64,000 nucleotides of DNA. It comes from Marinobacter sp. THAF197a (lineage in GTDB: Bacteria > Pseudomonadota > Gammaproteobacteria > Pseudomonadales > Oleiphilaceae). The DNA lies in contig NZ_CP045324.1 of assembly GCF_009363275.1 (NCBI RefSeq), positions 1,488,001-1,552,000 of the forward strand, read 5' to 3'. Made by a program: the position numbers and the translations under genes. The notes under the pieces are model-generated. The model did no database searches and was not told the DNA's origin. It saw only the letters and a list, made by a program, of their open reading frames with translations. Positions 1-7,515 of the stretch are shown piece by piece. The first letter of the stretch is position 1, and every line of letters begins with the position of its first letter.

Positions 1-419
1 GTAGCTGGTTGCAGGGCTTTGCCAAACGGCAGGGGCGCTCACCGGTGACAGTGGACGGCGTGGATGTCCAGGCCCAGGCTGTGCTTTGTTCCGAAGCCAC
101 CTATGCCAGGGCAGGCCTGGATGGCCAGATCTACGCTGCCGACGGGCTTTCGACCCTTGAAGGGCGGTGGCAGGCGGTAGTGACCAATCCGCCGTTCCAC
201 AGCGGGGTCAAAACCGACACGTCCATGACCGAGCAGTTTCTCCGGGATGTGGCTGGTCACCTGGTGCCCGGAGGGGAGTTGCGACTGGTGGCAAACAGTT
301 TCCTGCCCTATGAGGGCGACATCCAGCGGCATATCGGGCCGGTAGAGCGACTGGCTCAGGATCGTCGCTTTACGGTTTATCGGGCTTTTCGCCGCGCCAG
401 TGCCGGGTTGCGCCCATAA
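1..419 (+). CDS. rsmC: 16S rRNA m2G1207 methyltransferase RsmC, C-terminal part
   Basis: The frame is open from the left edge, so the N-terminus lies outside the window. The visible 138 residues are the catalytic end of RsmC, a SAM-dependent enzyme that methylates the N2 of G1207 in 16S rRNA in the 30S subunit. The family NPPFH substrate-binding motif is present (TNPPFHSG), followed by HLVPGGELRLVANSFLPY, a characteristic RsmC stretch. RlmG, a paralogous rRNA methyltransferase, follows on the same strand after 176 bp; the pair probably arose by duplication of the same fold. RsmC is preferred over RlmG because of the ANxFLPY motif. No frameshift is seen. Confidence 0.85.
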   Translation, partial: SWLQGFAKRQGRSPVTVDGVDVQAQAVLCSEATYARAGLDGQIYAADGLSTLEGRWQAVVTNPPFHSGVKTDTSMTEQFLRDVAGHLVPGGELRLVANSFLPYEGDIQRHIGPVERLAQDRRFTVYRAFRRASAGLRP

Positions 420-424
420 AAAAA

Positions 425-442
425 GCCCCTGGGGTAAGGGGC
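425..442. terminator. short hairpin after rsmC
   Basis: GCCCCT pairs with AGGGGC around a 6-nt loop, flanked by a run of seven A on the left and four A on the right. Read on the minus strand the long A-run becomes a U-tract, but no minus-strand gene ends here; on the plus strand it has no U-tract. It is a weak attenuator candidate only. Confidence 0.3.
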
Positions 443-595
443 AAAAGTGTATCTCCGGAAAAGTGCCGTTCGTCCGGGCATGAAGAGCCGGACTACGTAA
501 CCGGAAAGGGTGTTCGGCGTGAACAGTTTTAACTTAGGATTATTTTCTAGAGTAAACAGCCTAAAACCGGTCATTTTCATCAAACCTGAAACAGA

Positions 596-1738
596 GTGCC
601 CAAAATGACAACCGCAACGTTAGAGTTCTCTGCTGGTCAGCGAGTGCTCTGTCGCCCCGGCGTGAGTGACCCGAACTTACGTGCCTGGGATGCAGCGGAT
701 GAGCTGCTTCTGGATGAAGCCATACGCCGAGTGCACGCTAGCGATCGTGTATTGGTGGTGGATGACCAGTTTGGCGCACTTACGCTCGGGTTGTCTGACT
801 ACGCACCGGTATCGGTGGCAGACAGCGCAGTTCTTGAGGGTGCATTGAGCACTAACGCCCCTTTGAATCCGGGTATACCTTCCCCTGCACAGCTGGCCAG
901 TTGGCTGAATCCACCGCAGGGGCCCTTTGACCTGATCGTCATGCGTGTGCCGCGTCAGAGTGAATACCTGGCGTGGCTGCTGCGCTGGGTGAATTCCGCA
1001 CTGGCAGGCAATGGCTGCCTGCTTGCCGGGGGCATGATCAAGCACCTTCCAGATCGCAGTGTTGACGTATTTGCCGAAGCCATGCCCACCGAAGCCGTTC
1101 TGCCAGCCCGCAAAAAGGCGCGTGTTGTGGTCTGTCGCCGGGGAGAGGCAAGCCTGGCGGGCTGGTCAGGGCTCTGGAAAGGTTATTCCGTTCCGGACGT
1201 TCCAGTCGCCGTGGAGGCCATGCCTGCGGTGTTTGCCCGGGACCGTCTGGACATTGGTACCCGTGAATTGCTGCCACTTGTAGCCCCTGCCGTTGCCCGG
1301 CTCCCAAAGGGTGCCCGGATACTGGATTTGGCTTGCGGTAACGGTGTTCTGGGGTTGGCGGCACTGGCCTGCCGCGACGATATCCGTGTGGAATTTGCCG
1401 ATGTGTCCGCCCAGGCTGTGGCGAGTGTACGGCATAATCTGATGCGTTGCGGGTTTGAAGCAAGGGCCAGCGTCTGCCATTCCGACGGCGTCGACAGGGG
1501 CGCGGGAAACTATCAGCTGATTCTGCTCAACCCGCCGTTTCATGAGGGTGGGGTAGTAGGCGATCACATCGCCTTGAGGCTATTCCGGGATGCTGCCCGG
1601 CACCTGGAACCCGAGGGCACCTTGTTGATGGTGGGGAATCGCCACCTGGGGTATCACCGCTCCCTGAAACGCTATTTCAGCAGTGTGGTACAGCGGGCGG
1701 CAAGCCCGCGTTTCGTCGTTTTTGAAGCCTGCCTGTGA
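596..1738 (+). CDS. rlmG: 23S rRNA m2G1835 methyltransferase RlmG
   Basis: A 380-residue two-domain methyltransferase, matching the roughly 378 residues usual for RlmG, which methylates N2 of G1835 in 23S rRNA. The N-terminal half is a degenerate methyltransferase domain. The C-terminal half has the SAM-binding motif ILDLACGNGVLG (about residues 241-252), the catalytic NPPFH (about 311-315) and the RlmG-type VGNRHLGYHRSLKRYF near the end. The start is GTG at 596 or ATG at 605 in the same frame; neither has a strong Shine-Dalgarno. It converges with ribE, whose stop is 4 bp away. Confidence 0.88.
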   Translation: MPKMTTATLEFSAGQRVLCRPGVSDPNLRAWDAADELLLDEAIRRVHASDRVLVVDDQFGALTLGLSDYAPVSVADSAVLEGALSTNAPLNPGIPSPAQLASWLNPPQGPFDLIVMRVPRQSEYLAWLLRWVNSALAGNGCLLAGGMIKHLPDRSVDVFAEAMPTEAVLPARKKARVVVCRRGEASLAGWSGLWKGYSVPDVPVAVEAMPAVFARDRLDIGTRELLPLVAPAVARLPKGARILDLACGNGVLGLAALACRDDIRVEFADVSAQAVASVRHNLMRCGFEARASVCHSDGVDRGAGNYQLILLNPPFHEGGVVGDHIALRLFRDAARHLEPEGTLLMVGNRHLGYHRSLKRYFSSVVQRAASPRFVVFEACL

Positions 1739-1742
1739 ACCC

Positions 1743-2366
1743 TCAGCTCCCGGCTGTCGGCGGCCGGTCGTAGCCGAGCCGGGCCAGGGTGTCTACGATG
1801 GTCTGGGTCTGGCTGTCTACCTCAATGTTCACCCTTTGCCCTTGCTCAGCGCTTCCGAACGTGGTGGCGCGCAGGGTTTCCGGGATCAGGTGCACGTTAA
1901 ACCGGTTCTCCTGAACCTCGCCGATGGTCAGGCTGGCGCCGTTGATGGCGATATAGCCTTTCGGGAACACGTACTTTTGCCACTCTGAAGGAAGTTCGAA
2001 CCACAACGTTACGTTATTCTCTGGCCGAACGATGTCCACCAGGGTAGCCGTGGTATGAATGTGGCCGCTGAGCAGGTGGCCGCCGATCTCATCGCCAATG
2101 CGAGCTGCCCGTTCAAAGTTTACTGTGTCTCCGGGGGATAGCTCCCCAAGTGTGGTCAGGCGCAGGGTTTCCTGCATGGCGTCAAAATAAAGGTGGGTTC
2201 CGTCCTGTCGAGTGACCGTCAGGCAGGTTCCGTTAATGGCAACCGACGCCCCGATGGTCACGCCTTCAACCCGTGCCCCTGGAAAGTCGACTACCAGAGT
2301 ATTCAGGCCCGGTGATGCAATAATCTCGGTGACTTTGGCGATACCCTGAACAATACCGGTAAACAT
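1743..2366 (-). CDS. ribE: riboflavin synthase, alpha subunit type
   Basis: Converts two 6,7-dimethyl-8-ribityllumazine molecules into riboflavin plus a pyrimidine, the last step of riboflavin synthesis. The 207-residue product begins MFTGIVQG, the hallmark start of the family, and shows the two internally repeated lumazine-binding barrels (NGTCLTV and NGASLTI mark equivalent strands). The frame stays open upstream to 2564, but the family start at 2366 is preceded by AGGAGCAC, so that start is chosen. It stands alone, convergent with rlmG. No FMN riboswitch was recognised in the 157 bp upstream. Confidence 0.92.
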   Translation of the reverse strand: MFTGIVQGIAKVTEIIASPGLNTLVVDFPGARVEGVTIGASVAINGTCLTVTRQDGTHLYFDAMQETLRLTTLGELSPGDTVNFERAARIGDEIGGHLLSGHIHTTATLVDIVRPENNVTLWFELPSEWQKYVFPKGYIAINGASLTIGEVQENRFNVHLIPETLRATTFGSAEQGQRVNIEVDSQTQTIVDTLARLGYDRPPTAGS

Positions 2367-2523
2367 AGTGGTGCTCCTGAACCCTGATGTGATCGAGCAA
2401 GGATACCGGTGGCCGGTTCGGTTGCCAAGAAAGCCCGCTGAACAAGCGTCGGCAAACAGGACATTCAAGAAACAGTCGTATTGGCCGATACTTGCAAAAG
2501 GAACGAACCGATAAGGTGGCCTC

Positions 2524-3420
2524 ATGGCTGAGCAAACAGCAAAGAACCTGACAGACGATGCCAACGCTCCGGGCGCGGTCCTGAGGCCGGGCCGTGCGGC
2601 TGATCCGGTGCCCGACGCTGCGGGGTCTGCCCTGAACTCGGCTCAGCGCACTGCGGCTCTGCAAGCATCAGAGGCGGCGCGGTCGGAGTCTGATCGAACC
2701 CCGGAGCCCGCCGAACAGGAGGGGGGTGATGAGCAGGACAACGAGGCGGGGCGCGAGTCACAGGGTGACATAGAGAAAGCGCTGGCGGAATCAAAGCAGC
2801 GCAAGCTAAGACTGATGCTGCGCCAGTGTGATCGGGTGCTGCTGATGGATTTCGACCTGTTGTCGATGTCTGACTGGCCAACCAACTATCAGATGGCTGC
2901 CGCCCGCCGGAGTCGCGACCTGTGGGTGTTCAGTGCACTGGTGGCCGCCACCATTTTTCTCTCCGGGCTCACCGGTTTCATCCCGGCCTGGATTGCCGGT
3001 GGTGGCTTTGGAGCCTTCGTTATCATCCTGTTGCTGGGAGTGCCGATCATCCGGCGGATCTACACTGAGAAGCCGTCCTATCTGGACCTTGTGGTTAAGC
3101 GGCAGCGCCTGCTGCGTGATGCCCGGAAGCACGTGGAGCATCTGGAAGGCAAGGAGGGGTTGGTTTGGCAATGCGCCAGGATGGCGGAGTATAACCCTGC
3201 ACTGAAGCATCCCAGGTTCAGCGATATTATCCGCTTGAGTGAACAGCGGGTTCTGGCCAGGCAACTTGTCCGGCGGGAGTATGTGCGCCTGTATCTGATT
3301 TACATGCTGGAAGCAGAAAAGGCGTACAGCCGCGTTCAGCAGGCGTTTTTCGATGGTAATCAGGAAGCCATCGATAAGGGTTGGCAATCGGTTGCCGCGG
3401 TGCCGGCCGAGCGAACTTGA
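2524..3420 (+). CDS. membrane protein of unknown function
   Basis: A 298-residue protein not recognised by name. Residues 1-95 are polar, acidic and low in complexity (many A, E, Q, D), so probably disordered. Two hydrophobic segments follow near residues 135-155 and 160-180 (VFSALVAATIFLSGLTGFI and FGAFVIILLLGVPII), giving a hairpin membrane anchor. The C-terminal 110 residues are basic and helical, rich in R, L and E, and probably cytoplasmic. It lies just upstream of psrA on the same strand but the psrA operators separate the two, so they are probably separate units. Confidence 0.75.
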   Translation: MAEQTAKNLTDDANAPGAVLRPGRAADPVPDAAGSALNSAQRTAALQASEAARSESDRTPEPAEQEGGDEQDNEAGRESQGDIEKALAESKQRKLRLMLRQCDRVLLMDFDLLSMSDWPTNYQMAAARRSRDLWVFSALVAATIFLSGLTGFIPAWIAGGGFGAFVIILLLGVPIIRRIYTEKPSYLDLVVKRQRLLRDARKHVEHLEGKEGLVWQCARMAEYNPALKHPRFSDIIRLSEQRVLARQLVRREYVRLYLIYMLEAEKAYSRVQQAFFDGNQEAIDKGWQSVAAVPAERT

Positions 3421-3433
3421 CATGGCGGGTCTT

Positions 3434-3460
3434 CAAACGTATGTTTCAAACAGACGTTTG
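3434..3460. promoter_or_regulatory. two tandem PsrA operators upstream of psrA
   Basis: CAAACGTATGTTTC (3434-3447) and CAAACAGACGTTTG (3447-3460) share one base and both fit the published PsrA palindrome (G/C)AAAC-N2-4-GTTT(G/C). They lie 20-47 bp before the psrA start codon, as expected for autorepression relieved by long-chain fatty acids. Confidence 0.8.
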
Positions 3461-3480
3461 CTAGAGGCACTGAAAACAAC

Positions 3481-4158
3481 ATGGCGCAGTCTGATACCGT
3501 TGACCGCATACTCGACGCTGCTGAGGAGCTGTTTGCCGAGCGGGGGTTCTCCGAAACATCACTCCGGATGATCACCAGTAAGGCTAAAGTAAATCTGGCC
3601 GCTGTCAATTATCACTTTGGGTCTAAAAACGCGTTGATCCACGCGGTTTTTGCCCGATTTCTGACGCCATTTTCGGCGACTCTGGAAACCGCCTTCGACG
3701 ACCTGGAAGAGCGGTGTGACGGCAATCCCCCCACGCTAAACCAGACCCTCTGGGCGCTCACTGAGAGTGCCATACGGATGCCCCAGCGCAATGAGCGTGG
3801 CATTTCCATCTTCATGCGCCTGTTGGGGCTGGCTTACACCCAGTCCCAGGGCCATCTGCGAAAGTTCCTGGAGCAGGAATACAGCCAGCCGTTTGGCCGG
3901 TTCATGCGACTGCTCAAAGAGGCTACGCCGGAACTCACCGCCGTTGACCGTTACTGGCGCATCCAGTTCATGCTGGGAGCCACGGCGTTCACCATGTCCA
4001 GCAGTGATGCTTTGCGGGATATCCTGCAGAACAAACTGGGTGTTGAAACCTCCGTGCAGGAGATTGCCGCCAGGCTGGTGCCATTCCTGGCAGCCGGCAT
4101 GCAAGCGCCCGATAAATTGCTGACTCCGCCACCTGAGAGCAAAGTCTCTGTTGCCTGA
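3481..4158 (+). CDS. psrA: TetR-family fatty-acid-responsive regulator PsrA
   Basis: A 225-residue TetR regulator. The N-terminal helix-turn-helix (about residues 8-55: ILDAAEELFAERGFSETSLR then VNLAAVNYHFGSKNALI) is nearly that of Pseudomonas PsrA, and the ligand domain keeps the PsrA-like stretches IFMRLLGLAYTQSQGHLR and MLGATAFTMS. PsrA represses its own gene and beta-oxidation genes, and in Pseudomonas activates rpoS; long-chain fatty acids release it. Two tandem operators upstream support autoregulation. ATG at 3481; the Shine-Dalgarno is weak. Which targets it controls here cannot be read from the window. Confidence 0.88.
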   Translation: MAQSDTVDRILDAAEELFAERGFSETSLRMITSKAKVNLAAVNYHFGSKNALIHAVFARFLTPFSATLETAFDDLEERCDGNPPTLNQTLWALTESAIRMPQRNERGISIFMRLLGLAYTQSQGHLRKFLEQEYSQPFGRFMRLLKEATPELTAVDRYWRIQFMLGATAFTMSSSDALRDILQNKLGVETSVQEIAARLVPFLAAGMQAPDKLLTPPPESKVSVA

Positions 4159-4181
4159 GGTTCCCCGCCTCGGGTAGGCTT

Positions 4182-4204
4182 CCCTCTGGTTTTTAACCGG
4201 AGGG
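4182..4204 (+). promoter_or_regulatory. hairpin enclosing the ribosome-binding site of the L,D-transpeptidase gene
   Basis: CCCTCTGGTT pairs with AACCGGAGGG over ten pairs (one G-U) around a three-base loop TTT. The 3' arm contains the Shine-Dalgarno GGAGGG for the GTG start at 4209, so the folded mRNA would hide it. No U-tract follows, which argues against a simple terminator for psrA. Confidence 0.5.
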
Positions 4205-4208
4205 AGCC

Positions 4209-4718
4209 GTGCCCCCTGTACACACACCATCCAGCCTGATCTCGCACATTGAGATTTCCATCACCGACCAGACCCTGGTGCTGGTGGATTCCAGCGGGCA
4301 GGCGTTAGCCCGTTACCGGATATCCACTGCCCTGAATGGTCCCGGGGAGCGTAACGCCAGCGGTTGCACACCTCGCGGTGAACACTATGTGCGGGCCATG
4401 ATCGGCCGCGGCCTGCCGCTGAACACGGTGTTTATCGCGCGCAGGCCCACCGGTGAGCGCTATTCGCCGGAGTTGGCCGCGGCGCACCCAGACCGGGACT
4501 GGATCCTGTCCCGAATTCTCTGGCTGTGCGGCCGTGAATGGGGGCGTAATCGTGGGCCAGGGGTCGATACGTTTCGCCGCTTTATCTACATCCATGGCAC
4601 TCCGGATACCGAGCCTATGGGCGTTGCCCGCTCCCATGGATGCATTCGCATGCGCAATCAGGACGTTGCGGACCTGTTTGACCGCGTTGCGCCGGGCACA
4701 CGGGTCTTGATTCTTTAA
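4209..4718 (+). CDS. L,D-transpeptidase (YkuD) family protein
   Basis: A 169-residue YkuD-fold protein. The catalytic signature SHGCIRM is present (His143, Cys145, Arg147) after the supporting YIHGT (His129). Such enzymes form 3-3 peptidoglycan cross-links or link lipoproteins to the wall through an acyl-Cys intermediate. No signal peptide is visible at the GTG start, which is odd for a periplasmic enzyme, so export or substrate is uncertain. GGAGGG at 4199 supports the GTG start. It is followed after 23 bp by the MscS gene, so the two may be cotranscribed; both relate to envelope integrity. Confidence 0.82.
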   Translation: MPPVHTPSSLISHIEISITDQTLVLVDSSGQALARYRISTALNGPGERNASGCTPRGEHYVRAMIGRGLPLNTVFIARRPTGERYSPELAAAHPDRDWILSRILWLCGREWGRNRGPGVDTFRRFIYIHGTPDTEPMGVARSHGCIRMRNQDVADLFDRVAPGTRVLIL

Positions 4719-4741
4719 TTACTGACGTTCAGAGGGATACG

Positions 4742-5950
4742 ATGATCGGAGAAACATTAAGCATTTTGAACAGCTGGATAAAAGATTTCGGAATGCTTTC
4801 GGAAGGGTGGCGTGCCGGTATTCTGATCTTCATGCTGGTGTTTGCAACGGCCACTGCGGCATTCATTGCATCCCGCGTGATCGTTGCCCTGGAGAGCAAG
4901 TTCAGTGCCACCCGTAATCTCTGGGACGACGCTGTGCTCCATGCCGCCCGCAAGCCGGTTGTGGCGTTTATCTGGTTGCAGGGGGTCTATTGGGCAGCTG
5001 AGGTGGCCCATCACTTCTCCGATGCTGAAATCTTCAAGGCGAACGGTACGCTGTTGCAGATCGGATTTGTCTGGGTGTTGGTCTGGGCCATGCTCAGGCT
5101 GGTCAAAGAGGCAGAAAAGATTCTGATCTCGCCCATGAAAATGCGCAAACCGATGGACTACACCACGGTGAACGCAATCAGCAAACTGCTGAGGGCAGTG
5201 ATCATCATCACGGCGGCTCTGACCGCATTGCAGACCCTGGGCTTCAGCATCTCCGGGGTTCTAGCCTTTGGTGGTGTGGGTGGCATCGCCGTGGGTTTTG
5301 CGGCGAAAGACCTGCTGGCCAACTTCTTCGGTGGCTTTATCATCCATCTGGACCGCCCCTTTAAAGTGGGCGACTGGGTGCGTTCCCCGGACAGGAATAT
5401 TGAGGGTACGGTGGAGCACATCGGTTGGCGCCTGACGACCATTCGCACGTTCGACAAACGCCCGCTTTACGTTCCCAATGCGGCCTTCACTACCATTGCG
5501 GTGGAGAATCCATCCCGGATGACCAATCGCCGTATCTCGGAAACCATCGGTATTCGTTACGCAGACGTTCACGCCATGAAGAAAATCGTGGATGAAATAC
5601 GTGACATGCTCAAGAGCCATGAGGATATTGCCGCCGATGAGACGCTGATTGTGAATTTTCTGGCCTTCAATGCGTCATCCCTCGACATCATGGTTTATAC
5701 CTTTACCAAAACCACCCAATGGGTCCGGTTCCATGAGGTCAAAGAGGATGTTCTGCTGAAGATCAGTGACATTATTGAAAGCCATGGCGCCGAAGTGGCC
5801 TTCCCGACCCGCACACTGCACCTTCCCGATGGCGTGAGGGTTAGTGGCAATGACAGCGAGGAGTCGTCAGTATCCGAGCCGGGAAATGAGGATAATCGGG
5901 AGCAAAGCGCAGGCAAACAGGTGGAGAGCAAGAATGACAGCAGTCGCTGA
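4742..5950 (+). CDS. MscS-family mechanosensitive channel
   Basis: A 402-residue small-conductance mechanosensitive channel. Transmembrane segments lie near residues 20-45, 70-90, 98-115 and 140-165, and the pore-lining helix appears as GVLAFGGVGGIAVGFAAKDLLANFFGG (broken here at the usual kink; about residues 175-200), followed by the beta domain starting FKVGDWVRS. It opens on membrane tension to release osmolytes on hypo-osmotic shock. A hydrophilic acidic tail of about 40 residues ends the protein. ATG with AGAGGGA upstream. The next gene starts 17 bp inside its 3' end, indicating one transcript. Confidence 0.88.
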   Translation: MIGETLSILNSWIKDFGMLSEGWRAGILIFMLVFATATAAFIASRVIVALESKFSATRNLWDDAVLHAARKPVVAFIWLQGVYWAAEVAHHFSDAEIFKANGTLLQIGFVWVLVWAMLRLVKEAEKILISPMKMRKPMDYTTVNAISKLLRAVIIITAALTALQTLGFSISGVLAFGGVGGIAVGFAAKDLLANFFGGFIIHLDRPFKVGDWVRSPDRNIEGTVEHIGWRLTTIRTFDKRPLYVPNAAFTTIAVENPSRMTNRRISETIGIRYADVHAMKKIVDEIRDMLKSHEDIAADETLIVNFLAFNASSLDIMVYTFTKTTQWVRFHEVKEDVLLKISDIIESHGAEVAFPTRTLHLPDGVRVSGNDSEESSVSEPGNEDNREQSAGKQVESKNDSSR

Positions 5951-6722
5951 TAGCAAGCCGGTTGGTATCATTGGTGGAACCGGGCTGACCAGCCTCAGTG
6001 ATCTCACCATTGTGGGTGAGGAAACCGTATCCACCCGCTGGGGGGAGCCGTCTTCCGCCCTGGTTCATGGCGTGCTGGGGCAACAGAAGGTGATGTTTCT
6101 GTCCCGACACGGTAACCCGCACCGGATTCCGCCCCACCAGGTGAACTACCGGGCCAATATCCAGGCGCTCTATGATGCCGGCGTTCGAACCCTGGTGGGT
6201 GTCAACGCCGTTGGCGGTATTCACCCTGACATGGGGCCGGCTCATGTGGTTATTCCGGATCAACTGATTGACTACACCTGGGGGCGGCCGAGTACCTTCT
6301 TTGAAGGGGAGCTGGAGCACGTCACCCACATTGATTTCACCTGGCCTTACGACGAGCAGGCCCGGGCGTTACTGGTTGCCACCGCAAAGGAGGCGGCGGT
6401 TCCGTTCTCGGACTTTGGTGTTTATGGCGCCACCCAGGGGCCGCGGCTTGAAACGGCAGCAGAGATACGCCGAATGGAGCGTGATGGCTGTGATATCGTG
6501 GGTATGACCGGCATGCCGGAAGCGGTGTTGGCGGCGGAACTGGGAATGCGTTACGTGAGTCTGGGCCTGGTGGTGAACTGGGCGGCGGGCAAATCCGACC
6601 ACATCATTACCATGGCGGAGATCGAAGAGGCCATTGAGCTGGGGATGTCCGGGGTGCGGTTGATCCTCGAGCGCTCAATGGCCGACCTGGGTCAGCTTGG
6701 GGTGCTCACTCCACCCGCTTGA
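5934..6722 (+). CDS. S-methyl-5'-thioinosine / methylthioadenosine phosphorylase
   Basis: A 262-residue member of the PNP/MTAP phosphorylase family, which splits methylthio-nucleosides with phosphate during methionine salvage. Visible motifs: GIIGGTGL (residues about 10-17), the phosphate-binding SRHG, NAVGGI, and the purine-site MTGMPEAVLAAELG and VVNWAAG. The Pseudomonas PA3004 protein in the same gene neighbourhood prefers methylthioinosine, so that activity is likely but not proven. The frame opens at 5844, yet MTAVADSKPVGIIGG at 5934 with GGAGAG upstream is the natural start. It overlaps mscS by 17 bp and converges on the CsiV gene with a 17-bp overlap. Confidence 0.86.
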   Translation: MTAVADSKPVGIIGGTGLTSLSDLTIVGEETVSTRWGEPSSALVHGVLGQQKVMFLSRHGNPHRIPPHQVNYRANIQALYDAGVRTLVGVNAVGGIHPDMGPAHVVIPDQLIDYTWGRPSTFFEGELEHVTHIDFTWPYDEQARALLVATAKEAAVPFSDFGVYGATQGPRLETAAEIRRMERDGCDIVGMTGMPEAVLAAELGMRYVSLGLVVNWAAGKSDHIITMAEIEEAIELGMSGVRLILERSMADLGQLGVLTPPA

Positions 6723-7485
6723 AAAACACCAGCACGCCGATCGTGGGGGAATCGATGAAGTGGATTTCCTCACTGCGCATGCGGCGTGTTTCCCGGATCC
6801 AGGTAACCAGTTTAAGCGGCGAGACCGAGCTGGTTGCCTCGGGCAGCCCAAAGCTGGCGCCATTTTCTGTGCCTGGCCATGGGGCTGATTCTTCCGAGGC
6901 GCCAGGCTCCATGGCGTCTTCTGCAACGTTCTGTGTTACCTGCATAACTCGCGGCGCGCTCTCGTCAATCATCCAGTGGTTCAGATGAATGCCCACGTGC
7001 AGGAACCGCTGGCGGTCAATGGTGATGTGGCCTTCCACCGCTCGCAGGCCCGCTTCTTGTAGCCAGTCTCCCAGCGCAATCTCAAGCGGCTCGCCGTCGT
7101 AATCCGGCGGGAAGGTCTGGTACCAGCCCGTGGCCGCCAATACCCGATAGTTACCGCTGTTTTCAAGCCGTCGGGCAGCCTGGTTCAGGTGCAGCTCACT
7201 CTGTGGCACCAGCTTCAGATCGGATTGCCGGCGACCATCGGCCTGGTCTACCCACAGGGCTTTGTCGGGCCGAATGGTGGGCTCAACCTGTTTGCCGGAC
7301 ATTTTTTCTTCAATGCCGGACGGGTCAACCAGTCGTTCCAGGATAACGAATTCCGCTCGGTAGTAGTCCCGGGGTGTATTGCCTGGCTGGCTCTGGGCCA
7401 TCAGGGCGGTCGGGGCTAGCATGAGGGCCGCTGCCAGAAGGGCACCGATCAGTGTGTGCCGTAAACAGAATTGCTGGGCTTGCAA
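6706..7485 (-). CDS. CsiV-family periplasmic protein
   Basis: A 259-residue exported protein. Residues 1-30 form a signal peptide (LIGALLAAALMLAPTALMA, cleavage likely after ALMA). The body holds YRAEFVILERL near the N-terminus and HVGIHLNHW later, and ends with the IHFIDSPTIGVLVFFKRVE typical of CsiV (PF10972), a protein linked to peptidoglycan and cell shape in Vibrio. The start codon is TTG, with GTGGAG 8 nt before it. It lies 30 bp downstream of mfd on the same strand, the arrangement found in Pseudomonas, and is probably cotranscribed with it. Confidence 0.8.
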   Translation of the reverse strand: MQAQQFCLRHTLIGALLAAALMLAPTALMAQSQPGNTPRDYYRAEFVILERLVDPSGIEEKMSGKQVEPTIRPDKALWVDQADGRRQSDLKLVPQSELHLNQAARRLENSGNYRVLAATGWYQTFPPDYDGEPLEIALGDWLQEAGLRAVEGHITIDRQRFLHVGIHLNHWMIDESAPRVMQVTQNVAEDAMEPGASEESAPWPGTENGASFGLPEATSSVSPLKLVTWIRETRRMRSEEIHFIDSPTIGVLVFFKRVE

Positions 7486-7515
7486 GAGTCTTACTCCACC
7501 TGAGTCGTTGTTTGC

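Noticed and set aside
2367..2523. FMN riboswitch upstream of ribE
   Set aside because: No RFN-element conserved blocks were seen in the 157 bp between ribE and the next gene.
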